Below are positions 52,919 to 61,994 of a stretch of 64,000 nucleotides of DNA, in pieces. Location: positions 1 through 64,000 of the forward strand of contig JAYRKY010000010.1 in assembly GCA_041905525.1 (NCBI GenBank). Direction: 5' to 3'. This stretch comes from SHVO01 sp041905525 (GTDB lineage Bacteria > Pseudomonadota > Alphaproteobacteria > Rhodospirillales > Rhodospirillaceae). Position 1 is the first letter of the stretch, and every line of letters begins with the position of its first letter. The translations under genes were made by a program, and so were the position numbers. The notes below the pieces were generated by a model, which ran no database searches, was not told the origin of the DNA, and saw only the letters and a list, made by a program, of their open reading frames with translations.

Positions 52919-53064
52919 CATATCCCCCGAAAAAAGATCCTCGGTGGATGGCGTAGCAACATCTATGCCAAGAACAATATGTATTAAATTCAATTGTTTA
53001 GCGAGGCGATCGCGCCTCTTATCCGTAAAGAACCCTGACGTATTGCGAGAGCCGGGTACGACGT

Positions 53065-53889
53065 TCACACGGGGTGGACGAGAGGGCGGCGCGAGCGTCG
53101 CAGCCCCGCCACGAAGCCGAGGCCAAAAATACCGAACAGAAATGTGGGCAAAGCCGCGGGAGCGGGTACGGTGACGAAGGCCCCCCAAATCGCATCGTTG
53201 CCGCTGTCGGCGGTGGCCCAAAACAGATCGAATGTATCGAAGAGACCAAGGCCGTAAAGCGAGGTCACCTCGACAGTCAGGTCGAAGAACCCGCCGCCGG
53301 CGTCGGTCAGCGACGTGGTGACGTCGTAGCCCGGAAGCGCGACCCCGTCGTTCAGACGCACATATTGATAGACACCCGCGTTCGCATCATACCCCTGCGC
53401 CGACGGCCGAAGCTGCGAGTAGGCGCCGTACACTTGGCCGCTCCCGTACCAAAGCTCGTTAGCCGTGTTACTCGAAATGACGGAGTAGACGCCGGGAGTG
53501 AAGATCTGGTGGCCCAGCGTGAGAGCGTATCCGAAGCCGTCAAATCCCGGCGTATAGATGTCGAAATAGACATCGGCGTACGCGGCGGGCCCCGTGCCGT
53601 CGAACATCGTGCGCAGGGTCACGGTCAGCGTATGGGCCGAGTTATCGCGGTTCACGGTGATCTGTGTTGTGTCGAACCGCTGCGCGCCGAAGGTAATTTC
53701 GTCGCCCCAAAAGCGGCCGCCGGCTTCGCGATTGTCGAAGGTGGCGCCGGTGTATCCGTTCGTGGATGCGCCGCCCTGCGTCGCCGCCACGTCAACCGTA
53801 TCGGTCACGACAATCGGCGACGCGTGCGCGGCCTCAGCGGAAATCAGTATCGCGAAGAGGGCGGCGAACGCCCGCGCGGTGCGGATCAT
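53065..53889 (-). CDS. PEP-CTERM-type surface protein 2
   Basis: A 274-residue exported protein (signal ends AAHASP). The tail TVPAPAALPTFLFGIFGLGF then RRSRR is PEP-CTERM-like. The body has beta strands such as HTLTVTLRTMFDG, which suggests a sandwich fold. GGAG precedes the ATG at 53889. Function unknown. Confidence 0.82.
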   Translation of the reverse strand: MIRTARAFAALFAILISAEAAHASPIVVTDTVDVAATQGGASTNGYTGATFDNREAGGRFWGDEITFGAQRFDTTQITVNRDNSAHTLTVTLRTMFDGTGPAAYADVYFDIYTPGFDGFGYALTLGHQIFTPGVYSVISSNTANELWYGSGQVYGAYSQLRPSAQGYDANAGVYQYVRLNDGVALPGYDVTTSLTDAGGGFFDLTVEVTSLYGLGLFDTFDLFWATADSGNDAIWGAFVTVPAPAALPTFLFGIFGLGFVAGLRRSRRPLVHPV

Positions 53890-54216
53890 GAGGTGCTCCA
53901 TTGGTGCGACGACCCCGAAGGTCATCTTCCACAACGGATAGTTGTAGATTTACACCTCTTAAGAATTTCCTTCTTTTCGCAGGGAAGCCTCGGGTCGCAC
54001 CTGCACTCGCGAACCGTCGATAAATTTTACGCTTTTGCGGCAGGGCTCGAACGCTAAGTCCTTGCCAAATACCATAATAACTTGTGGCACGAAAATTGCT
54101 AAACCTTAGGTGTGTATTCGATCGCGTCGGGTACTGCCGCCATTCCTCGGCTTCATTGCAAGGACAACGCCGCCGCTAGCACAAATTCCCGTGCCGAACT
54201 TCAAGGAGAACCCGCC
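53890..54216. other. Divergent intergenic region between PEP-CTERM genes
   Basis: 327 bases, AT-richer than neighbours, with no credible gene. It must carry the promoters of the two divergent surface-protein genes. No clear operator found. Confidence 0.45.
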
Positions 54217-55050
54217 ATGATGTTTCGTTTTGCACCCGTTGCCGCCGCTCGTAAACGCGCCGGCGCATTCATCACCGCAGCCGTAGCCCTCTCTATCAGC
54301 AGCACAGCCGTCTCCGCCGCGCCGGTGGTCCTCTACACCTTCGACGAATATGACGCCGTGGCCTCTCGTTCAGTGGCGAACGAAGGCAGTAACGGATCAA
54401 TCGGCAGCGCCGCGGCGGTCGGAAACCCCGATGCCGTGATTGATGGCGCGCGCCGGGCCGTGCGGCTTACGAACGGTAACTACTTTTCCGTCGCGACGCC
54501 CTTTGTCCCCGGCTCCAATTCGTTCTCTATCGTCATCGACTTCGCGCTTGAATACGGCGATCTCGATCCGCAGACCCCCGACCGCTCTGTACTGTTCACA
54601 CTTCAAGGGGGAGATTTTGCCGAAGGCCTCACCATCCAGTTCGATGGCATCAATTTGAACAGCGCCGTGCAATGGGGCTCCTTCTCGGAGAGCACGTTGG
54701 CCCGGACTGAAACGGCCTTTCCGGGAAACGATCGCAGCTGGCACAACTTGGCACTCATCGGCGATCGCGGCACCGGCGAGCTCAGCATGTTCCTCGACGG
54801 CGCGGCAGTGGCGATCGGCAATCGACTTCTCGCGGACTCCATCGATCCAACGCAGGCCATGCTGATCGGCGCTTACCGGTACAGTTCCGCCCGCGAGGGA
54901 AATCCCGAAGTCTTTACGGGTGGCCCACTGCTGATCGATCAGGTCGCAATCTATGATGTTCCGTTCTACCCGGTTCCGGCGCCGGCGGCGTTCCTTCTTC
55001 TCGCGCTCGGAACAGTGGGGCTTGAGATTCTGCGGCGTAGGACCGTGTGA
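54217..55050 (+). CDS. PEP-CTERM-type LamG-like surface protein 3
   Basis: A 277-residue exported protein (signal ends TAVSAAP). The body reads like a concanavalin/LamG fold: LYTFDEYDA, NSFSIVIDFALEYG, SWHNLALIGDRGTGELSMFLDG. The tail FYPVPAPAAFLLLALGTVGL with RRR is a PEP-CTERM-like signal. AAGGAG precedes the ATG at 54217. Possibly binds a glycan. Confidence 0.85.
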   Translation: MMFRFAPVAAARKRAGAFITAAVALSISSTAVSAAPVVLYTFDEYDAVASRSVANEGSNGSIGSAAAVGNPDAVIDGARRAVRLTNGNYFSVATPFVPGSNSFSIVIDFALEYGDLDPQTPDRSVLFTLQGGDFAEGLTIQFDGINLNSAVQWGSFSESTLARTETAFPGNDRSWHNLALIGDRGTGELSMFLDGAAVAIGNRLLADSIDPTQAMLIGAYRYSSAREGNPEVFTGGPLLIDQVAIYDVPFYPVPAPAAFLLLALGTVGLEILRRRTV

Positions 55051-55081
55051 ACGCGTTCGACACGCGAATTCCCGAATGAAA

Positions 55082-55105
55082 AAGGGCCCCGCGATAGGGG
55101 CCCTT
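55082..55105 (+). terminator. Rho-independent terminator
   Basis: AAGGGCCCC (55082-55090) pairs with GGGGCCCTT (55097-55105), followed by CTT. It ends the LamG-like gene. Confidence 0.75.
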
Positions 55106-55109
55106 CTTG

Positions 55110-55308
55110 CCAAGAAATTGGCTCGAAGTCTTGGTTTGCCTTGCGTCTCCGCGCGGCGCCAAGCCGGCAAGTCCGAATCCGAGGAGCGCCTGTGCGCGTG
55201 GTGCCAGGACCGAGGTTGAACTCGGCTGGCAAGTGAAACTGTCGATGAAGATGTAATCGTAGCTGCTGGAGGCTACGAGAGCTGCATAAGCGATACCCGC
55301 TGCCGCAA
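55110..55308 (-). pseudogene. Decayed PEP-CTERM protein relic
   Basis: On the minus strand one frame reads a signal-like stretch (IAAAGIAYAALVAS) then APRAQALLGFGLAGL, the hydrophobic part of a PEP-CTERM tail. The expected basic end GAARRRKA continues only in the next frame, so one G seems to be missing near 55157. No start codon or ribosome site is visible and the middle domain is absent. It looks like a remnant of a fourth surface protein in this cluster. Confidence 0.45.
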
Positions 55309-55429
55309 TTCAAAAATTGCGACTTGGCTGTCTCGCGCCTAGCAACTTCGCAAAAGCTTCTGTCGATGAGGCGTTGAATTTCGCCGATGGTTCCGGACGT
55401 ACATGCAGAATTTCCGGACCAGCTTCCGT
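55309..55429. other. Non-coding stretch beyond the relic
   Basis: I see no supported gene or site between the PEP-CTERM relic and the hydrolase stop. Confidence 0.4.
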
Positions 55430-56269
55430 TTACGGCGCCATCTGCCAGCCGTTTTCCACCGCCGCCAGCGCTTCTCGCATCGCGATCGCGAAATCCTGAC
55501 GCCCGTAGATATCGTTGTGCCCGGCCTCTTTGATGGTGCGGCTGTAGACGAGGCGCTTTGCGGCGCCACGCATCATCGACGCCCGTTCGCGCGGGATGAT
55601 TTCGTCGTTCTCGGCCGCGATAATTGCCGTCGGCACATCCAGCCCGCGCAAGAGTTCGCCGTTGCGCATCGGGTTTTTGAGCAGCGCCGCAGCCGGGACC
55701 CAGGGAAAATGCACTTTCGCCAGCTCGGCGAGGGAGTCGAAAGGCGTCACAAGGATCAATCCGTCGAGCTTGCGTTCCCGCGCGAGATGCACCGCGACCC
55801 CAGACCCAATACTAAAGCCTGCCGCTATGATTCGCGCGCCCGCGCCTTGTGTGTCCGCCGCCGCGCGCACTGTGTCGTAAATCAGCGGCGCGTCCGCGAT
55901 TAAGGCGTCGACGGAGGCGCGGCCTGTACTGGGCGGATACCCACGGTAATGAAACGCCACCACCTCCGCCTGCGGATAGAGCGTGAAGAGGTACATAGCA
56001 GCGGTCTCGGCGTTCCAGGCGTTGCCGCCGAACGCGAGGATGATCAATCGGTCGGTCACGGGCGCCGCGGGCGGCGCCAGGCGAACACCGTGAAGCGTGG
56101 CGCCGTCCGCCGTCGTCAATTCGAGGCGCGGGGCGTCCGGCGGCACCGGCGTACCGGTCTGCACAGCAAGACCGGCCGGAAACAGCAAGCGGTCTTGGAC
56201 GGCATAGAGCATCGCCACCGCCGCCGCGTAGGCAACGACAAGCGCGACCATGATCTTCAGGAACGTCAT
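55430..56269 (-). CDS. Alpha/beta hydrolase
   Basis: A 279-residue alpha/beta hydrolase with an N-terminal membrane-spanning helix (IMVALVVAYAAAVAMLYAV). The triad is visible: Ser in AAGFSIGSGVA, Asp in AAENDEIIP and His in KEAGHNDIYG. FGGNAWNAE is the oxyanion loop. The layout matches BEM46/ABHD13-like proteins anchored to the membrane. Substrate unknown. Confidence 0.88.
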   Translation of the reverse strand: MTFLKIMVALVVAYAAAVAMLYAVQDRLLFPAGLAVQTGTPVPPDAPRLELTTADGATLHGVRLAPPAAPVTDRLIILAFGGNAWNAETAAMYLFTLYPQAEVVAFHYRGYPPSTGRASVDALIADAPLIYDTVRAAADTQGAGARIIAAGFSIGSGVAVHLARERKLDGLILVTPFDSLAELAKVHFPWVPAAALLKNPMRNGELLRGLDVPTAIIAAENDEIIPRERASMMRGAAKRLVYSRTIKEAGHNDIYGRQDFAIAMREALAAVENGWQMAP

Positions 56270-56431
56270 GACGCAATCCTACTCCGAAACGCCGGCCCTT
56301 GAAATGTGGCGGCGAAACGGGGCGAAACTTTGCGCGTAACACTGAGGCCCACAAATTTGCCGCCGGGCGCCATACCTCTGCGTCACCGCAAGTTGGACGA
56401 GATTCAGCCACAGTCCCTGCGTTTTGCCTGT

Positions 56432-56677
56432 ATGACCACCATCCGTAATCCTGCCGAAGACGCGAAAGCCATGTTGGGACCCACCGGCGAACTCCAGCGC
56501 GTGGCTGCCCTGGCTTATGTCTATCCGCGTCAAACCGGATGGATCGTTCGCACTCCGAGCGCCGACGGCCTGGATTTCTGCATTACCGGTTTCGTCGGAC
56601 CCAGCGCGTTCCACCGCGCGGTCGAATACGCCTCCGAGAAATACGCCGGAGTTCTCGTCCTCGAGCACGAACCTTAA
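56432..56677 (+). CDS. Small conserved-looking protein (81 residues)
   Basis: An 81-residue soluble protein starting TTIRNPAEDAKAMLG. It has a plausible alpha/beta pattern with TGWIVRTPSADGLDF and a C-terminal helix. The longer frame from 56306 is less likely. No family recognised. A terminator hairpin follows. Confidence 0.5.
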   Translation: MTTIRNPAEDAKAMLGPTGELQRVAALAYVYPRQTGWIVRTPSADGLDFCITGFVGPSAFHRAVEYASEKYAGVLVLEHEP

Positions 56678-56680
56678 AGA

Positions 56681-56713
56681 AAAAGGCATCGCCTGTTGCA
56701 GGCGATGCTCTTC
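56681..56713 (-). terminator. Terminator hairpin, best on the minus strand
   Basis: GCATCGCCTG (56686-56695) and CAGGCGATGC (56699-56708) with a 3-base loop. On the minus strand it is followed by CTTTTTC, a good terminator for the DUF3597 gene; on the plus strand the T run is weak. Confidence 0.85.
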
Positions 56714-56727
56714 TGCGAATTCTAACC

Positions 56728-57189
56728 TCAATCCATCAAGTTGGCCGGGACCTTTCCGCCGTTTTCGGCCAGCTTGCGCATTACCTGCTTATGAAGCCAA
56801 ATGTTCATGGTGGCGCTGTCGTTCATATCGCCGGTATAGCCAAGCTCCTGCGCCAATTCCTTGCGCTTGGCTAGACTGCTTTCCATTCCCACCAGCTTCA
56901 TCAGATCCACGATCGAGGCCCGCCAGTTTAGCTTCTGCGGGTTCTTGGCCGCCATCTCCGACAGCACCGCTTCGATATCGACCGTCTGCGGTTGCGCCTG
57001 GGCTTGCGTGCGCATCTGAGCTTGCGGTGCCTGCTGCGCACCCGCCTGTTTGATGGGCGGTCGCATCATGTCCCCCTGCTGCGTCTGCGCCTGCGGCGAT
57101 AGTTGGCTCTGCTGACGGGTCTGGGCTTCGTGAGCCTCCGCGCGTTTGTGCCGGAAAATGCGGTCCATGATTCTGCCGAATACGCTCAT
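56728..57189 (-). CDS. DUF3597 family protein
   Basis: A 153-residue protein. The first half is Gln/Ala-rich and likely disordered; the second half (LNWRASIVDLMKLVGMESS, KELAQELGYTGDMNDSA, MNIWLHKQVMRKLAENGG) is the DUF3597 domain. Function unknown. A strong AAGGAG stands before the ATG at 57189. Confidence 0.9.
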   Translation of the reverse strand: MSVFGRIMDRIFRHKRAEAHEAQTRQQSQLSPQAQTQQGDMMRPPIKQAGAQQAPQAQMRTQAQAQPQTVDIEAVLSEMAAKNPQKLNWRASIVDLMKLVGMESSLAKRKELAQELGYTGDMNDSATMNIWLHKQVMRKLAENGGKVPANLMD

Positions 57190-57275
57190 CGCCACTCCTT
57201 TTATTGATATGCGCGAGGGTCTTAACGTCGTGGCCGTCCCGGTGTTGCGTTGGCCGCGGCGAACGCGGCGAGCCG

Positions 57276-58085
57276 TCACCCGGGATGGCCGTCGAAGAAT
57301 TCGTTCGCGAGTGTTGCTCCCATAAATCGGAATTTCGCGAGTTGACGCGCGAGCGATACGGGGCGCCGCAGTGATTCCTTGCGCAGTGAGTAGCGCACCA
57401 TCGATGTCGATCCGCTCGCGGTATCGCCATGTCCCATGCGGTAAATTGCACCGGGAAACGGCAAAGGCGCCAACGGCGTCCCGCGGGCTTCAAGATCGCG
57501 CTTGATGAACTTATGGCTCCCGAGGGTTCGCGAGACATAGGCCTCGGTGGCGTGGTCTTCGTCGGCGGGAAGATCGAGCAGGTCGGCCCGCACGATGTGA
57601 GATGTACCGCATAGCTCGAAGAACTCCCGCGGGTAGGAGAACAGGAGCCGCTCGCCCGAGAACATGTATCCAGCGTTCACATACCAGCCGTACGCATGCG
57701 GATCCTGAGCGACGAACCCGGCGAGACGTCGACTCACCATGTCGTCGTAATCCACCACCATGACATGCCCCCGCAACATGCCCATCGTGCGTGCATGTAA
57801 GAGACCTTTGAGAAGACGCCGGCCCTTGTCGCGGCGGATCGCCTGCCATACCGCTTCCTGCCCGGCGCTGGGGTCCAGCGCATTAGGCGCAAGGTCCACT
57901 CGCACCACATCGCATCGACGTAGATCGGCAGGAAGATCGGCGCCATGGTTCGCCACGATCACGGCATTCCATTCATCGCTGTCCTGCGCACGCAAGGAGC
58001 GCAGGGTGACCGCCATGCGAGTACGGATCGCGCGCCAGTCTTTCGCGGTGGCGTGGTGGCGAACGGGAATGACGAAGGTCAGCAT
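57276..58085 (-). CDS. Glycosyltransferase-like protein (GT-A)
   Basis: A 269-residue protein. It starts MLTFVIPVRHHATAKDW like GT2 enzymes, and VMVVDYDDMVSRRL supplies a DxD-like acidic site. DEDHATEAYVSRTL is a further family-type segment. The first ATG of the open frame (58184) is not supported; 58085 places the strand at the N-terminus. Sugar donor unknown. Confidence 0.72.
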   Translation of the reverse strand: MLTFVIPVRHHATAKDWRAIRTRMAVTLRSLRAQDSDEWNAVIVANHGADLPADLRRCDVVRVDLAPNALDPSAGQEAVWQAIRRDKGRRLLKGLLHARTMGMLRGHVMVVDYDDMVSRRLAGFVAQDPHAYGWYVNAGYMFSGERLLFSYPREFFELCGTSHIVRADLLDLPADEDHATEAYVSRTLGSHKFIKRDLEARGTPLAPLPFPGAIYRMGHGDTASGSTSMVRYSLRKESLRRPVSLARQLAKFRFMGATLANEFFDGHPG

Positions 58086-58211
58086 GAATGAACAGCGGGC
58101 GCTATGGAAACGCGTCCGGGTGAACGATAGAGAATTGAAAAAGTTGGGAGCGCGGGACGATTTCAGCCGCAGGCGGCGGTGCATCCCGTACGCTCGCGCT
58201 TCACGCGCGGC

Positions 58212-58934
58212 TTAGTGCTTGTATTTTTTTGCGCGCTCTACGTCGGCGCTCATCAATTCATCGAGCGGCAGCTTTTCCAGCACCGACGGGGGCGGCTTCG
58301 CCAGCCCTTCCTGCTCCATCGCCTTCGCCCATTGCATGAGCACATCGGGCATACGCCGCGACAGCCACGCCGGTCCCACATGTTCGACCCACAGTTCTAT
58401 CTCGCGCGGCGATACCTCTGCTTTGGTACACATGCTTTCGGCGATCTCGACCAAGGTCCGCGCGATCGTCGCATCGATCATCGCCGATGGCTCGGTCCAA
58501 AACCCTTGGCGGTAGCTGTCGGTGTAGAATCCCAGTTGTTTCAGCATGTCGAGCACTTCCACAGTCTCACCGTTTGTGTCTGTGGCGTCCTTGAACTCCG
58601 AAAGATGCCGTGCGCTTTTTTGCACCAGCTCGGAGAGGATCCAAGCGGTGTTCTTCGGGTGATGCGCGCGATAGTCCTTCCACGCGCCGAGCAGTTCGCT
58701 CTTCGAGCGCGAAAGGCACATGGCGCGCAGCGTGGAGACCTTTTCGCTTTCCTCGACCGACAGGGCGGCCATCGAGGCGGCCGACGGATAACGTTTGGCG
58801 TCGAGCAGGATCTTCGCGTCCGCGGCGAGGCGTTTGGCGTTGCGGATGGCCGCGTTTATGCCTTCGGCCACTTCGCTCGCGGTCAGCGTGCCGCGAAACG
58901 GCGACAGCGGAGAATTGGAATTCGCGGACGGCAT
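58212..58934 (-). CDS. abiV: AbiV-family abortive infection protein
   Basis: A 240-residue protein. INAAIRNAKRLAADAKILLD then RYPSAASMAALSVEESEKV match the AbiV family core (NAxxLLxDAxxLxxxxRxxxAxxLAxLAxEE). In lactococci AbiV blocks phage translation after infection. No toxin, antitoxin, restriction or CRISPR gene adjoins it; neighbours are a glycosyltransferase and an SDR. An ATG at 59012 is also open; 58934 fits the family start. Confidence 0.78.
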   Translation of the reverse strand: MPSANSNSPLSPFRGTLTASEVAEGINAAIRNAKRLAADAKILLDAKRYPSAASMAALSVEESEKVSTLRAMCLSRSKSELLGAWKDYRAHHPKNTAWILSELVQKSARHLSEFKDATDTNGETVEVLDMLKQLGFYTDSYRQGFWTEPSAMIDATIARTLVEIAESMCTKAEVSPREIELWVEHVGPAWLSRRMPDVLMQWAKAMEQEGLAKPPPSVLEKLPLDELMSADVERAKKYKH

Positions 58935-59076
58935 GGGGCTTTCACGCGTGACTGGCAATGCACTCAGGGACCCCCCGAGCAAGGAGAAGAGGCTGGGGGT
59001 GCAACGGTGCAAGCGGGCGAGTGTTCCCGCCCTGCGTTCGCGGGTGCCGCGTGTAAGAGCCTGAGGAAGAAGATGA

Positions 59077-59790
59077 TTAGGCGGAAACGACGGCGCCGTT
59101 ACGCGCCTCCGCAGGCGTCGCGAGATCGACGAATATGTCAGTGATCTGCTCGGGTGCCGGCAGGCTCATCGGATCTTCGCCCGGATAGGCTTGAGCGCGC
59201 ATCTTGGTGCGCACGCGGCCTGGATCGACAATATTGGCCTTCACCTTCGTATGGGCCATTTCAGCGGCGTAGACCTTTACCATCTGCTCCAATGCCGCCT
59301 TCGAGGCCGCATAAGGCCCCCAGTACATGGCCGCTCGGCGCGCCACACCGGAGGTAACGAAGATCGCGCGACCGGCGTCGGACTGCCGCAGCAATAAATC
59401 CATTGCGCGAATCAAACGCCAATTCGCGTGAACATTGAGATTGAACACATCGGTCCACATCTTCGGCGTGTAGTGACCCATGGGCGAGAGCTGGCCCAGC
59501 ATGCCGGCGTTCCCCACCAGAATGTCGAGCTTACCGAACCGCTGGAACAAGGCGGCGCCGGTCTGGTCGATCTTGTCGAAGTCCGTGAGGCTCTCGTTCA
59601 CCAGCACAGCCGGTAATCCGCCGGCCTTGCGGATCTCGTCATCGAGCTCTTCCAGCGCACCGGTGGTCCGGGCGAAGGCAATCACCTGCGCGCCTTCTTT
59701 GGCGTATCTCAATGCCACCGCGCGGCCGATGCCCCGCGATGCGCCGGTCACGAGCGCAATGCGGCCCGCCAACTTGCCGGTCTGTGTCAC
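59077..59790 (-). CDS. Short-chain dehydrogenase/reductase
   Basis: A 237-residue SDR. NAD(P) motif TGASRGIGRAVAL, the NAG motif VGNAGMLG, and catalytic Ser/Tyr/Lys in FVTSGVA and YWGPYAASKAA. It begins four bases after the purF stop and so joins the purF-cvpA-radA unit. Relatives in this position are typical of alphaproteobacteria. Substrate unknown. Confidence 0.92.
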   Translation of the reverse strand: MTQTGKLAGRIALVTGASRGIGRAVALRYAKEGAQVIAFARTTGALEELDDEIRKAGGLPAVLVNESLTDFDKIDQTGAALFQRFGKLDILVGNAGMLGQLSPMGHYTPKMWTDVFNLNVHANWRLIRAMDLLLRQSDAGRAIFVTSGVARRAAMYWGPYAASKAALEQMVKVYAAEMAHTKVKANIVDPGRVRTKMRAQAYPGEDPMSLPAPEQITDIFVDLATPAEARNGAVVSA

Positions 59791-59794
59791 GTGC

Positions 59795-61291
59795 TTAAGC
59801 TCTCTCGGTGAGCAGCGAGAGCTGCTTCGGTTGGGTGCCAGCCTTGCGGTCCGTCAGCGGCGCCGGATAATCGCCGGTGAAACAGGCGTCGCAGAATTGC
59901 GGGTGCGCCATGTCGCGTTTGGCTTCGCCGAGGGCCTTGTACAGCCCGTCAATGGTAATGAAGGCAAGGCTGTCGACGCCCAGCAGCTTCGCCATCGACT
60001 GCACGTCGTATTGATGGGCGAGCAACTTGTCGTAATCGGGCGTGTCGATGCCGAAGAAACACGGATGGGCCGTCGGCGGGCTGGAGATGCGCATGTGCAC
60101 TTCCGTCGCGCCGGCCTGGCGTACCATCTCGACGATTTTCTTCGAGGTCGTACCGCGCACGATCGAATCGTCAACGAGCACCACGCGCTTTCCTTCCAGC
60201 ACGTCGCGGTTCGGGTTGTGCTTGCGTTTGACACCGAGGTTGCGCGTTTTATCGGTAGGCTGGATGAAGGTGCGGCCGACGTAGTGATTACGGATGATTC
60301 CGTATTCGAACGGCACTTTCGCCGCCGCCGCATAGCCCAGGGCCGCCGGCACGCCGGAGTCCGGCACCGGCACGACCACGTCGCAATCGACACCGCTTTC
60401 CAGAGCTAGTTGCGCGCCGATCTTCTTGCGCACATCGTACACGCTGTGGCCTTCCGAAACGCTGTCGGGTCGCGCGAAGTAGATATATTCGAAGATGCAG
60501 AAGCGCGGATGCTGCTTGGGGAAAGGCTTTAGGCTTCGCACCCCCTCTTGCGTGATGATCACGACTTCGCCGGCGTCCACGTCGCGCACATATTCCGCGC
60601 CAATGATATCGAGGGCGCAAGTCTCGGACGCAAGTACGTAGGAGTTCTCGGATTTGCCCAGCACCAGGGGCCGTACGCCCAAGGGATCGCGCGCGCCGAT
60701 CAGCGCGCCATTCATCAAGCAGACAAAGGAATAGGCGCCTTCCACCTGGCGCAGCGCGTCGACCAGCCGGTCCTCGAACGTCGTTTCCTCGCTGATGGCC
60801 ATCAGGTGGATGACGACTTCGGTATCCGAAGTCGATTGGAACAGGCAGCCGCGCCGCTTCAGTTCCTGACGCAGGGTGAGCGCGTTGGTGAGGTTGCCGT
60901 TGTGCGCGATCGAGAATCCGCCCGTATCGAGTTCGGCGAACAGGGGTTGCACGTTGCGCAGGATGGTTTCGCCGGTGGTGGCATAACGCGTATGGCCGAT
61001 AGCCATGTTGCCCCTGAGGCGCTCCATCACTGCTTCGCTGGCGAAGTTTTCCGATACGTGGCCCATGCCGCGGTGGCTATGGAACTGCACGCCGTCGAAG
61101 CTGACGATTCCGGCCGCTTCCTGGCCGCGATGCTGGAGGGCATGGAGGCCGAGCGAGGTATGCGCGGCCGCTTCCGGATCGCCGATGATCCCGAATACGC
61201 CGCATTCTTCGCCGAGGTGGTCGTCGTCGACACGGTCGTTCTGGACGCCCGATGTGCCGATGAAAGGATGGGTGCTGAGCCGGTCACTCAT
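59795..61291 (-). CDS. purF: Amidophosphoribosyltransferase
   Basis: First committed enzyme of purine synthesis; joins the amide N of glutamine to PRPP. 498 residues. The N-terminal nucleophile is Cys30 (EECGVFGIIG) after a propeptide; PRPP loop VVLVDDSIVRGTTSKK; glutaminase motif GHTRYATTGE. The start overlaps the cvpA stop by eight bases. Confidence 0.97.
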   Translation of the reverse strand: MSDRLSTHPFIGTSGVQNDRVDDDHLGEECGVFGIIGDPEAAAHTSLGLHALQHRGQEAAGIVSFDGVQFHSHRGMGHVSENFASEAVMERLRGNMAIGHTRYATTGETILRNVQPLFAELDTGGFSIAHNGNLTNALTLRQELKRRGCLFQSTSDTEVVIHLMAISEETTFEDRLVDALRQVEGAYSFVCLMNGALIGARDPLGVRPLVLGKSENSYVLASETCALDIIGAEYVRDVDAGEVVIITQEGVRSLKPFPKQHPRFCIFEYIYFARPDSVSEGHSVYDVRKKIGAQLALESGVDCDVVVPVPDSGVPAALGYAAAAKVPFEYGIIRNHYVGRTFIQPTDKTRNLGVKRKHNPNRDVLEGKRVVLVDDSIVRGTTSKKIVEMVRQAGATEVHMRISSPPTAHPCFFGIDTPDYDKLLAHQYDVQSMAKLLGVDSLAFITIDGLYKALGEAKRDMAHPQFCDACFTGDYPAPLTDRKAGTQPKQLSLLTERA

Positions 61292-61994
61292 GAGGTGCGG
61301 TCGTCTCCGGGCTCAGGGTGCTATTCATGAGCCGTTCTATATCCCGGCGTTCCTGATTTTGGTACCCGGCTTCCGCGCTTTTTTCTTTCGCGGCGGAGGC
61401 ATTCGCCGCCGGCGCCGGCCGGTTCAGGCGTTCGAGTGTCTTGGCGGTATGTATGGCTTCCTGGGCTTTAATCAAGGCGGCCGGCTTCGGCGCCAATGCC
61501 GGCGGCATGAACGAGGGCGGCAGCACCGATACCAGTCCCTCGGCAGCCATCTCGATCACCGGCAAGGTCTTCGCGGTCTCGATCCACTGCGGACGCTCGC
61601 GCTCGGTCAACCAGTCGGTGATGATCAGTCCAACCGCAAGGATGACGATGGCGCGCCCGATGCCGAACACGAAACCCAGCGAGCGGTCGAGATTCCCGAG
61701 CGCGCTCTTCTGAATGGCGCGCGCCACCGCGTGCGTCGCGATGGACAGGATCAACAGCACCAGAATGAAGATCCCGACCGCGGCGGCGGCGTCGGCGGCC
61801 CAATTAATCGGGATTAGCGCGCGCACATGCGGCTGAACGAAGGGAAAGCCGTAGATCACGGCGGCCACCGCGCCGATCCAGGCGGCGATGGACAGCACCT
61901 CGTGAACAAAACCCCGGATGAAGGCAATGAGCGCGGAGATGAGGAGGATGGCGCCTACGGCAAGATCCAGGCCGTTGACCGGCAAGCCTTGCAT
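61284..61994 (-). CDS. cvpA: CvpA family membrane protein
   Basis: A 236-residue CvpA protein with four transmembrane helices in the first 160 residues (LDLAVGAILLISALIAFIRG opening, GRAIVILAVGLIITDWL last) and a charged Ala/Pro tail. CvpA affects colicin V export and envelope stress and often precedes purF, as here. Start codon shares one base with the radA stop (TGATG). Confidence 0.93.
   Translation of the reverse strand: MQGLPVNGLDLAVGAILLISALIAFIRGFVHEVLSIAAWIGAVAAVIYGFPFVQPHVRALIPINWAADAAAAVGIFILVLLILSIATHAVARAIQKSALGNLDRSLGFVFGIGRAIVILAVGLIITDWLTERERPQWIETAKTLPVIEMAAEGLVSVLPPSFMPPALAPKPAALIKAQEAIHTAKTLERLNRPAPAANASAAKEKSAEAGYQNQERRDIERLMNSTLSPETTAPHE

Noticed and set aside
59480..61330. 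Long plus-strand ORFs opposite SDR and purF (59480-60409, 60548-61330)
   Set aside because: They mirror conserved purF and SDR codons; the minus-strand genes are certain.
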